64,000 nucleotides of DNA, from the NCBI GenBank assembly GCA_031213475.1, contig JARUPZ010000005.1:4379732-4443731 (forward strand), read 5' to 3'. The position numbers and the translations under genes were made by a program. Source of the DNA: Nereocystis luetkeana. Its lineage: Eukaryota > Sar > Phaeophyceae > Laminariales > Laminariaceae. How positions within the stretch are numbered: the stretch's first letter is position 1; the number at the start of each line of letters is the position of its first letter. A model generated the notes under the pieces. It was given only the letters and a program-made list of their open reading frames with translations, did not search any database and was not told where the DNA came from. This document shows positions 36,501 to 48,500 of the stretch, piece after piece.

Positions 36501-39500
36501 CCCTTCCAGTCGATTCCCTTCCTCCGTCATCCTGAAAAACAAAATGCTCCTCGCACTTGCGGTTCTGATCTAAAAAAAAATATTCTCGCGCAGGGGGAGG
36601 TCAATCCGTCTCTTCCCCGCACGTCGACGCTCAGTCTCCCTCCTCCCTCGTCGTCGAATCCAGCCTCCTACGGGCGCAATAGACTGTGCCGTAGTGTGGC
36701 CTGTGGTGGCGCCTGCCTCCGCGCTCGGACACCCCGATTGAGCATTGCTGCTCTGCCGCAGCTGCCTAAAAAAGACGCGCGAATCGTAGGTCTCCGTGCC
36801 TTACGCACCACGTACAACCCAACTCTACTGCCGCCTGAGCCTCGCGGCCACAGGCAGCAGCAAGAAGGTATCACTCCTTGAGGGTGAGTCCGGCCTCACA
36901 CCCGCCAGAAAGACCTACCCCACTCTAAAGCATGCCTCGCAGCATTCCTTGCCGAGGCAGCGAGGGGAACGGAAGTAGTCTATAACCTATTAGTAGGAAG
37001 ATCCGAAAAACCATTTAAAAAAAAGGAATTCCGGCTTGAAAGCACGCCGCTATAAGACCTATGCCAATGGGGCAGCGAAGTTTCAATAAAAAGTTTGAAT
37101 TTCAAAGATACCCGCCAAAAAAGTTCAGAACACGCTTCCTATGGGCCACGTAGAAAAAAAAAATGTTCCTAACTTTTGGAAAAGCCCGAAAAAAGCAAAT
37201 CTGGGGCCGATGTTGGGCCAACATCGGCTTGAGAAAAACTCAGGCCGATCTTTGGTTCGAAGCGGCGAGATTCCGAGTCCTCGACAGACATCGATCAACA
37301 AAACCAACGATTGCGTCACGAATTCTGAACGGAGTGCGCTCGTTAGGGGCTCCGACCCACCCTAGGGTCACCGTCTTCACACCATGGCCGGTGTCATGTG
37401 GCGGGAGCTGACCGGGCGCATGATAAAAAACATTCGGCCGCTGGTTTGCACAAAATAGAAGACAAAACTTCTCCATCCGTCTCGAATGGCAAAAAATAGA
37501 CGTTTTTTCAGGTTTGGGAGGATACCGTAGGACGCCGCCGGCAAGCTCTGGCGCCCTAGACCATGGATCCACCTGATATCTTCGAGGCCGTCATCTATAT
37601 TCGTTGGCCTTGCCAGATACCGAGCGGATTGGCCGTGAGCTGAGTCTATGTCGAGATCGAGCGTCGATCGTCGCACGAGCTGGTTTCTATCACCGTGTTG
37701 ACAATTTGCAACCAGAAAACCACAAATTGCGCCGCCTGCAGCCGTTGGGGGGAAAAAAAGAAAAAAATCAAACATTTTTCTCTCTTTTTTCCCCACAGCG
37801 GCGGTACGTGAGAATTTTTTCGGCTGTTTTTTTAAAGCAATATATTTGAATAAAACCTTTTTGAACTTCGCGTTTCCATTGGCATGGGTCTAATACATAC
37901 AGTAACATACGCACGTCGCACGTAAAAATACACGAGACGGGGAAGGCGCGCTGCGCGCGCGTGAAATGAAATCACTCCTGCTGCTGTGCCAACTGCAAAT
38001 TGAACTTTTAATTACTTGGCCCATGTATCCAGCCAACTTCAGCTCAGAGTTTCCCCCCGTTCCCAGAACTAACCAACTCGCGGCTATATGCGACTGGCTA
38101 TAGAATACCGGTGCAGCGGTTCGGTTTCTGTGTGGAGTGCTGCCTGCACGGTACGAAACGCACGGGAGTTCTTAATAGTCGTGAACACAGAGAGAGGAAC
38201 GCGCCTGCTGCAGCATGTCCGGGGTGCTTTGCTCTTAAGAGTGACCGACGACTCGCGGGTATGCAGGGGAAAAAAAAAAGGAGCTACCAGCTACCAGGTA
38301 CCTGGTACGTATCGAACCCAAACCACGATGCAACCATGAACGATATTTTTTTTTATTTTTTTTTTTCCATCCCATTCATTATCTTCGCACATCTTCTTCT
38401 CTCTCTCCTTCCAACTCGTAACTCAGATCCGGGGTCACATAGCAGGCTCTTCTCCCCCCTTCCCGCTACGGTACGTGCCTTCATTTTTATCGCGAGAAGA
38501 TTTCAGCCTTTTCTTCCCTCGTCGACTCGCATCGAATTGTGCCTACCCACGCTGCAAGGCGCTCTCAACAATTGAATCCCTTTTTTTTTTTTGCAAATAA
38601 AGTCAAAGTCCGACCCTCCTAGGGCTCGAACCCAGGACTCAAACAAGTAGAATTCGAGGTTAACCACTTGAACCACCGGGGCGACCGGCTATATATAGGT
38701 CCGTGTCTTCCTTCCCGAACTGCTGTCGTACTATCATACCAGGTATGATATTATTAATCATACGTGATCATAATATCATATGGTACGTACAGAAGATGAA
38801 AAAAAAAAACAAAAAAAAAGCATTACTCATCAAATCATGTATCGTATCTTTTTTTTTTCTTTTTTTTCCATATCATATGTACGAGCAGCAGTAAAACAAT
38901 ATGCGCCGGATATTCCGAGATTGCGGCGGTTTTCTTCTCCGACTCCCTACCTATTATTACCTGCCTTGGTCACGGTGCGCTAGTGCTGCCCCACGCCCTG
39001 TTCTATATCCGTACTGACCTACCAGTACAAACAGCAGTAATACCTGGTAACTGGTAAACCCTTCTAAGGCAAAACTGCAGTCCCGTGTTGGATACAAACT
39101 ACTTACAATTTGAGTGGTTTTGTCCCCAAAACGGGGACTCTAGTTTTTGCTTCAAAAGGGTCAAGTATCATATACCAGAGTATGTATACACTATTACAGG
39201 GAACCGTAGTAAATAGGACCAAATGTTGTTGATAAAAATAGGTAAAAACAAGGCGCTTCGCTCCGCGGGCGGCCTACGCCGCCCGCTACGCTCGCTCTGG
39301 AAGGAAAAAAGTACATCAAATTATGCGAAGTGACAGAGGTCCACGATTGAGTTTAGGTCGTAATTGCAAACCGGCGACTTGATAATGCCAAGAGTCCCGC
39401 CGCCATGCTTCAGGAACAAACAGCTCCGACGCCAGCTCGAATGCCACATATGCGCTTCGCGTCGCGGATGTCGTACGTACGTACATACCCCACGGAGGAT

Positions 39501-42500
39501 ACTGCTGTCTGTACTTATTTTCTTCTTTCGATATACTCTTATGTCTGTACTCTTATGTAGGAAGAAGGCGAAAGCACAGCACGGCACAGCAGCAAAGCAA
39601 ATGAAAATGAAACCGAAAACTCGGAAAGGAAAAAAATCCCCGTCCCCTCTCGTGTAACAATTTTCTGCCTGATGGGAACACCTTGCACCCGGTCGAAAAG
39701 AAGAAAAGGAAAAAAACGCACAGAAGAGCTTCTCTCTCAGCCTCGAACGCCGTCTGCCCCTCTCGCGACCACCTCGCTACCGATTCGGTCCGGGTAAAGC
39801 TTATATCACTCTCTGCCACAATCAGCCCCGTCGCCCGCCTCGCGTGAAGCCCGGTGCTCACCGTGGCCGTCGTTCGCCAGCTCGATAAAGTTGGTGTTCA
39901 AACTGCACACCTCCTTCTTTCAACTTCAGCGTGGTCGCAAAAATAAGCACCGCTTGAATAGTATCTTGCCCTCCTGAACGACCTTTATAAACTCGTACAT
40001 ACTCTATCAACAATCATAAATCGAAGCCAGACAAAGCCCGTTCATGCATCCCTCGTGTCTCGAGGCACACCCGACGCCTAGGCACGAAAGCGGCGACCGC
40101 GCTCCTTGCAACCTCCCCTCTACCCGCCAGCACCCGCTGACACCCGCGACGGCGCCGGGCTCTCCCGCCGTGCCATACTCGAAGTTCACGCACGCACACG
40201 AAACGAAAGACGAAAAAAGGAAGAAAGGACGTGCCAAGAGAAATGGAGAAAACCAAGAACTGCTGGAAAGGTCCGGCAAGTAGTAATGAAAAGCTGCCTG
40301 ATTGGAGCACCTGGCACCCGGTCGAAAAGAAGAAAAGAAAAAAATCGCACAGAAGAGCTTCTCTCTCAGCCTCGTACGCCGCCCGCCCCTCTCGCGACCA
40401 CCTCGCTACCGATTCGGTCCGGGTAAAGCTTTTATCACTCTCTGCCACAATCAGCCCCGTCGCCCGCCCCGCGTGAAGCCCGGTGCTCACCGTGGCCGTC
40501 GTTCGCCAGCTCGATAACGTTGGTGTTCAAACTGCACACCTCCTTCTTTCGACTTCAGCGTGGTCGCAAAAATAAGCACCGCTTGAATAGTATCTTGCCC
40601 TCGTGAACGACCTTTATAAACTCGTACATACTCTTATCAACAATCATAAATCGAAGCCAGACAAAGCCCGTTCATGCATCCCTCGTGTCTCGAGGCACAC
40701 GCGACGCCTAGGCACGAAAGCGGCGACCGCGCTCCTTGCAACCCCCCCTCTACCCGCCAGCACCCGCTGACACCCGCGATGGTGCCGGGTCCTCCCGCGA
40801 TGCCGTGCTCGGAGAACACGCACGCACACGAAACGGAAGAAGAAAAAAGGAAGAAATGGCCGAGAAAACAAAGAACTGCTTGGAAAGGTCCGGCAAGTAA
40901 TGAAAGGGGGCGGTTTGGAAGTGGGAGCTCTGAGAGGCCAGGGATGCACCAACCGAGCACGCTCAGGGGTTGTGATCTAAGTATGTAGTTCTGTACAGTT
41001 TTTTGTTTGTAACGTAGGTCCTATTAACTATGGTCCCCCGTAAGAATATATTAGTGCCGAGACACTTAAAATACTACCAGTACCAGGTATAATACAGTAT
41101 TAATCGCATAGGGGGCCTCTGAGGAAGGACACGTGTCCGAAGCGCGAGGCAAGGAGGCGAACGGCACACGGCACGCGCGCGAGCAGCCGCGGCGACACTT
41201 CTGAGGATGATGCTGGCTGACTGCTGCACGTTCTCCCCCACGCTGGCGATACATGATGACAGATGTGCACAATATTTATTTATAAAATATAAATAAAACA
41301 ACAGCTGTGTGTGTGAGAGTTGAGGATTTGGTCGAAAGTAATATTGTGCGAGATAACGCGCGTATTTCCCTGCGGGGTTTATACGTATGGCCCCGCCTCT
41401 CATACATACATTAGTCCGTATACATGAGGAAGCCAACATCTGAAGCTGCAGAATCCCAGGAGTGGGCGTCTATATTTCAGAAAGAATATGAAATATACCA
41501 GGTATCTTTTTTCCGAGGTTGGGCGTGTATGTGTACCAGTATGTACGATGTACGAGCGTACCTGGTATATATTTCTCGCTTTCTCGTATAATAGAACCTC
41601 TATCCTTCGTTTTTTTCGGACGTCCCCCGCCCCCCCCCCCCCCCCCCCTCCCTCTTTTCCCTCTTGCCTACCCCAATCCCTATCTCCCACCATTTTTTTT
41701 TTCGTTTTCGCGTAGACGTGGACGGCGTTACCGCTGTCATGCGGGCTTGCGCAAACGGCCACCTCGGCGTGGTGGAAGAGCTCCTTGGCTTCGGTGCGGG
41801 CATGTGGTGCGCCGGACCGACGGACGACCCCAAGACGCCGTTCATGTGGGCCGCTCATTATGGCCAGCTAGAAATCATCAGGTGAGGGAGGGGTGTAATC
41901 ATGTCATGCATGGCCATTGGGGGGCGGGGACGGGGGGGGGGGGAAGGGGGGTGTACTCGATAGGAGAGATGTACTCGATCTCATGCATGGCCGTATTCGT
42001 ATGACAATAGACCCTCGCATCCCTACAATGCCGGGGCGGAGCATGTCGGGTTTTCACCGACCAGGCAGACATTGCTCGCACCAAGCGCGAAGCGCCGTGA
42101 TGATGGGGGGGGGGGGGGGGGGGAGGTGTTGGTGTCCTTTGAAATGGGTTTCGTTGGTGGTGGCGAGGTTGCGAATGGGAAAGCGGGGGGGGGGGGGGAG
42201 AGGGGGAAGGGGGGGGGGGGAGGCGGGGGCGGGGTTGGAGTGGTTTGGAAATGGGCGTGGTTGAGATGATGAATAAGGAAGGCAGGGGTGGAAAAAGGGA
42301 GGGGAGGGAAAGGGGGGCGGGATGGTGATTTGTTTGTGGGAGACCCAGGGCGGGCGGGGTGGTGGTGTTTGGGAAGGGTGGGGGGTGGGAGATGGAGAGG
42401 GGGAGTGGCTAGTCATTTATTTTTCACCCTTCTATTACGGGGGACCATAGTTAATGGGACCTGTGGTATAATGAAAAGCCTGTATATTCAACCATTTCTA

Positions 42501-45500
42501 CTAACAATATTTGGTCCTATTAACTATGGTCCCCCGTAATAGTGGTACGGTGTAGATGTGCAGACATCTCAATGTTTGACTCTACGTCTAATAGTGTTTT
42601 GTTCCGCGCGGTGGGAGTGCAATACTACAGTAAAACGGTTATTCGACGCGAGACGGACCAGGGGACAGGGGGGCGTACTCGTTTGCTGCTCGCCGTAGAT
42701 AGTTATTAATGAGACCACTGACCACGCACCCCTTTCGAGACGGAGGGGGCGGGGGGAGGCACTCACATCGTGCATAGCTGTAGTCGTGCGGGGAGGGGGG
42801 TTCGGGGGGGGGGGGGGGGCGGAGGGGCTAGTTGTTCCTCATGTATATATTGAAAAAGAGCTCGGCTGGAATTAATTAATTCATAGTTAACAGACCGATT
42901 GACCGACCGTCCGTCCTACGACTTGACGAGAGGAGTTCCTCCACATGAGAATGCCTACAACAGTATTGATGATTTTCCCCCGACAAACGGAATGATGGGA
43001 GTTCCTAACATGATGTTTGCTTTTTTTTCACGAACTAAATAATGGAGTTCCTGCAATGTGATTTCGTAAGTCTCGAATTCGGAAAACAAGTCCTTAACCC
43101 TACTTATTTTCCGGGACGAAATACACAAGTGTGGAAAAGTGAACGGAGGAAATCTGTACACACCTGTAGTGCTCGTATTCATAACGTATTCGTATTTTTT
43201 TTTCGTTCAAACTGACGAACGGAGTTCCTATGATAATTATCGCTCTTTTCGGGATCAACCGACGAAAATATGTTCCTGTTTTGATCAAGCACTTTTCGCC
43301 GACGAAACTACTATATTGATAGCTTGGCCGATGGAGTTCCTTGAGGTTAAAAATCGTCGCTTGTTTTTCGTCAGGTATTTTGTGGAGGAGGTGGGTATTG
43401 ACGACTTGGCGATCAACAAGGGCGCGGGGAAGTCGGGCCGGAAAACGGCGAGAGACTACGCTCTAGACGCCGGCAACAACTTGGGAGAGGACGCCAAGGC
43501 GAAGAAGGCCGTCGTGCTCGCCTACTTACAGGAAAACGGTGAGCCCAGCCCAAGCTTTTGAGGTTTTGGCTGTTAAGGCGGTGACGTACGTGACTTGCGT
43601 GATTTGTGTTTTTGTGGGTGTGTTTTTATGTGTTTTTTTTTTCCAGGTATGTTTATTTTTTCGGTTGTGTGATTTTTTGGTGTCTGATTTTTGTGCCTGG
43701 TTTTGTGTGGTTTGTTGTGTGATGTTTTGTGGTGTTGGCGTTTTTTGTGTTGGCGTGTTTTTTTTTTTCTTTTTTCCTTTTTGTTCTGCAATGTTGCGCT
43801 GTGTACGTATGGTATGTATGAATACGTGTTTTTTTTTTCGCGCTTTTTTCGTGTTCCGTGTTTTTGTTGACTTTGTTGTTGTGTTCATTTTTTATTTTTA
43901 AGTTTGGCTGTCTTGTGTCTTTCGTCTTTCCATGTTCATGTTTTACTATTACGGGGGACCGTAGTTAATAGGACCTATGGTATACATGAAAACCTATATA
44001 TTTAACCATTTTTACTAACAATATTTGGTCCTATTAACTATGGTCCCCCGTAATATTAATACTGCTTGTGTGTGTGTGTTCTTCACATTAAACCGTTCTT
44101 TCTACCCGTCGACATCCAGCACAACCAGTGTCCGTGCCGATTCTTCCATCCTAGAGGAGATACAAGTTCTGTGGTCACAAAGCTACGCCACAGAGATACT
44201 ACGTTGCCACGTGTGCAGTGTAGGAACTGCAGTGGGCAATGCAAAGCCATGTCATCATACTAGATACGACAGGCACGACATACGCTTGTAGTTTCAGATG
44301 AATACCTGGTACCTACGATTTCACCAGTAGTTGTATTTGTTTCATTTTTTAGTTTTATGTACGCACCAGGTATATATGTTCTTTTATTCTGCTTATTCCT
44401 GTTGCTGCTCGTCTCTCCTTTGTCGTGCGTTCCGTCACTCGCCTAAAAAAAAACCCAACGAAATAAAAAGAAAACGAAAACAGAACAAAAACAAACCACC
44501 GAAAACGAACCGGAAAAAGAAGCGGGTTCAGAAGCTGTTCTGTTACGTAACAAATGTTTTTTTTTTTTTTTAAATTGAAAAAGAATGCAACCTTTTTTAT
44601 TTTCCGTACCAGGAGCCGAGCACGGAGAAGGCGTCACCGACCCCGAAACGGTTTTTAACGGTGCCGCCCGGGGCGATGTGGACTATGTGCACTTCTGCCT
44701 CGAGGCCAATGGCGACATCATCCACGCCTCCCATGGCCTGGAAGGCAGCACGCTTCTGCACGTGGCTAGCAACACGGGGAACATCGACCTTATGCAGGTG
44801 GGATGGGTTTGGATCGCCGGGGAAGGGGCGTGGGGGGAGGGGAGGGGAGGGGAGTGGGGGGGGGGGGGGGGGTACTCGGCAGGAGAGATGTCAGGAGAGA
44901 TGTACTCGATATCATGCATGGCCGAAGTGGTATGACCATAGACCCTCGCATCCTTACAATGCCGGGACGGGGGGGAGGGGGGGGCGTACTTACTCGTTTC
45001 TTTTGTCTCGCCTTTGTTGTTTGGCCGTTGAACACGCATCCCTATCGAGACGGAGCACCGTTTTTAGTCCTGATCGGGGCAGATCTAACATTCGGGCGCG
45101 GGAAGAAGGGTGGCATGAGGAGAGGGAACGACGGAGTGGAGAAGGGCGGAAGGGAGAGACGGGAGGATGGAGGATGGAGGGGGGAAGGGGGGAAAGGGGG
45201 GTGTCCGTACTTCGCTGCAGCAGCAGTCAGTAGCTATTGTTATGATAGCGCGGAGTAGAAAGAAGGGTTCGAGTAGGTGAGAGTATAAGCAGAGTGAATT
45301 GAAAAGGTCACAACACAAGCGTCGAACCTTGTTGGGATGACGATTTCGTATCCAAGCAAAAACCGCCGTGCAATACAGTGCAAAGCCCAAATGCTGTGTT
45401 GGGTTGTTCCTGCGGCACGTACAAGCATCCTGGCAGGAGCGAGGGGGGAGGGGGGGGAGGGGGGGAAGGTACGGACGGAAGGGGTATCGGGAAGAAGGGA

Positions 45501-48500
45501 GGGAAGGGGGGGGGGGGGGGGGGCAAGGAGAGAGGGAGGCGAGGGTAGGGGGGGGGTAGGGGGCAGCAGGGTGAAGGGGGACGGGAGAGAGAGATCGGGG
45601 AGCGGCAGGAAGCCAGGGATGGGGGGCTGCTGCTGCTGCTGCTGCTGCTACTGCTTCCGTTGCTATTGCTGTTGTTTCCAGAAACAAAAACACACAAACA
45701 AAAAATATCACCAACCCCGCCGCACCTCCTCCTCCTCTTCCTCCTCCTCCTCTACCTCCTCCTCCTCCTTGCGTTGCCACCATAACGTGTTCTTCCACTC
45801 CCTCCCCCCCCGCGTCCTCCTTTGTTTTTTTGTGTTTTTCTTGTCTGTCTCAGAACTTGATCTTCCACGGCGCGAACACGGAGGCGCGCAACTCGCGGGA
45901 CACCACCGCGCTTATGACCGCCGCAACGGGCGGCCACGCAGGCGTCCTCCGGCTGCTGCTAGAAAACGGTTCGTTTAGAGTTGCTTCTTCTTTTCCACAT
46001 CGCAGGCGTCAGCCTGCTGGCCTTCCTGAGCACCCTTGACTACGTCTGTCTATATCGGCGACACCGCGCTTTCTCCTTGGGTAAATAAAATATTGTGATC
46101 TCTCGCTTTAATGCATCCTTCTCGCCTCACCTCGTTTCTATTTTTCCCCATTTTCCAAGTTTCTAAAGTTTACTTTTTTGTACGTACTTTGTTCCAGTTT
46201 TTTTGCGATTCGCCATTTTGCCCTTTTTTTGCCTTTTTTTTTTCCTTCAACTTTCCCTTTTTTTCGTATTTTTCCATATTCCCATCCCCCCCCCTCCCTG
46301 TGCCCGGTGGTGCGTGGTCAATGGTCAAATGGCTAAGGCAAGCAGCAAATGAGTACGCCCCCCCCCCCCCCACCCCACCCCCCCCCCCCCCCAACCGTCT
46401 ATTTTCCCCATTTCATCTGTGGTTTTTGCTGCATTTTTTTCTTTCTCTCCGTGTTTTTCTCTTTGTGTGTGTGTCGCCCCCCCCCCCCCCCCCCCCCCCC
46501 CCTCCCCTCCCGCGCGCACGCAGGCGTTACCTTGAGCACCGCGACTTCAATGGTGACACCGCACTGCACCTGGCGTGCGTCGAGGGGCACCTAGAGTGTG
46601 TACGGGCCCTGCTCGGGCGCGACAGCCCTTCGGCTAGACCTGGCACCGACGAGGCGGTGACGGCGGAAGCCATCATCGAGGGTGAGGGGCGCGGGTGGGG
46701 TGTGTAATCGATGCCACGTATCATGCATGGGCCGTATATAGCCGCATGACGATAGACCCTCGCGTCTCTACTACTTTGGGGGGGGGGGGGGGGAGGGGGG
46801 GGGGAGGGGGGGGGGCGGGGGGTACTCATGTCATGGATGGCCGTGCTCAGTCTATCCATAGAGAAGACATCTCGCATCCCTACGGTGCCGGGACGGAGCA
46901 CGGGGTCGGGAGGAGGGAGGAGGGAGGGGGGTTGTGTACTCGATATCACGCATGGACGTAGTCGTATACGTCGAAGTATGACCACAGAGCCTCGCATCCC
47001 TATGTACAATGCCGGGACGGAGCACGTCGGGTTTTCACCGACCGGGCAGACATTGGTTGCACCAAGTGCAAAGCGCCGTGAGGTGTTGGGGGGACGAGTC
47101 GTACGGAGGGTGAGCCGCAAAGAACCGCTTGTGAGGTGGACTTACTTGCACAGGATGACGGCTTCGACGAGGTAGTGTATTTTCCGGTGTGGCCAGTTTC
47201 CAGAGACAGCAGTGGGGCGGGGGGGTAGGTACTAAGGCCTCCCTCTTGGGTGCCTTGCCATGTACACTACCCGGTGCGTGATGCGATGATTCATGCCCCT
47301 TCTGCGGAGCTAAGGTCCTCCACCCCGCACAAAATGATCTAAAATAACTCGATCGCCTGCCGTTATCGACCGCCAAAATAAAATAAAATAGAACAGTAAC
47401 GGTGCCCTGGTTGTCTAGCTCAGGTTAGTGAGCGGCATGTTTTACAGTGTCGTTGCCAACCGACGCCAACCCAACCTCTATATACATATACCTGGTATGA
47501 CATAGGGAGCAGGGGGGGGGGGGTTACGGCGAGGGAGGGGGGGGTGGTGGGGGAGTGGGGCTCTCCGCAGATGATGGAAGCAATCGAACCGATCGAAGTG
47601 TTGCGGGGGGCCATAGTTAATAGGACCGATGGTATACATAAACACCTACATATTTACATATTTTTACAAACAATATTTGGTCCTGTTTACTATGCCCCCC
47701 CCCCCCCCCCCGTAATAATATCATAGGTAGTACTTTGTACCAGGTGTCTGTTTCCTCTCGTGGTCTTCTCGTATACCAGGTATATAGATGAGTACCTGGT
47801 TTGCCATTTCATGATACCCACGATCAGATATGCTGCTATGAGAAACGCCGTTCGACCCCTTGACTGACCGCCACCTGCACTAGAACTACGTCATCCCTCC
47901 CTCCCTTGACTGACCGCCCTTACACTAAAAACTAGCGTCAGCCGTCAACTCTAAAACGCTAGGAGACCGCCATTTGACCCCTTCACTGACCGCTCCCTGC
48001 ACTAGAACCACAGTAGCTTCAGCCACCACCCTCCCTTACCTGACCGCCTCCTACACTTGAACTAGCTTCGGCCGTCAACCCCGAAATGCTAGGAGACCGC
48101 CGTCAGCCCTCCCTTGGCTGACCGCTTCCTACACTAGAACTTCAGTAGCGCCAGCCGTCAACCCTCCCTTGACTGACTGCTCCCTGCACTGGAACTAGCT
48201 AGCCCCAGCCGTCAACCCTCCCTCGACTGACCATACAAGATCGGGTCTCCTTTTACATCCGACGTTTTTTTTTTTTTCATCACAGCAAACGCCTCCCATG
48301 CGCATTGCACGCATACTCATGCATACTCGTGCGTTTGTGTATGTTGTGCGTACCAGGCAATGCCGCAGAGCATCAGGTGCCGGCGAGGCAGCTCTCCCCT
48401 AAGGAGCTGCTCACCATGAAGAACAAGGCGGGGCACACTCCAGTCATCAAGGCTTTCGCTGGTGGGGTGCACGTCAGTGTCATCCGGTAAGACAACGGCT

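Larger units (their letters stand above)
30594..41715 (+). other. Intron 1 (11.1 kb), repeat-filled
   Basis: The first intron holds four SINE-A copies, five TTAA hairpins, two MITE remnants, REP-C and REP-D copies and two large tandem duplications. Open frames at 36,348-36,881 (+) and 37,377-37,796 (-) have no recognisable domain or splice context and are not called as genes. Confidence 0.6.

Noticed and set aside
36348..36881. 177-residue plus-strand frame
   Set aside because: The start is not ATG, no recognisable domain, overlaps a minus-strand frame of similar quality and lies in a repeat-rich intron; coding not supported.
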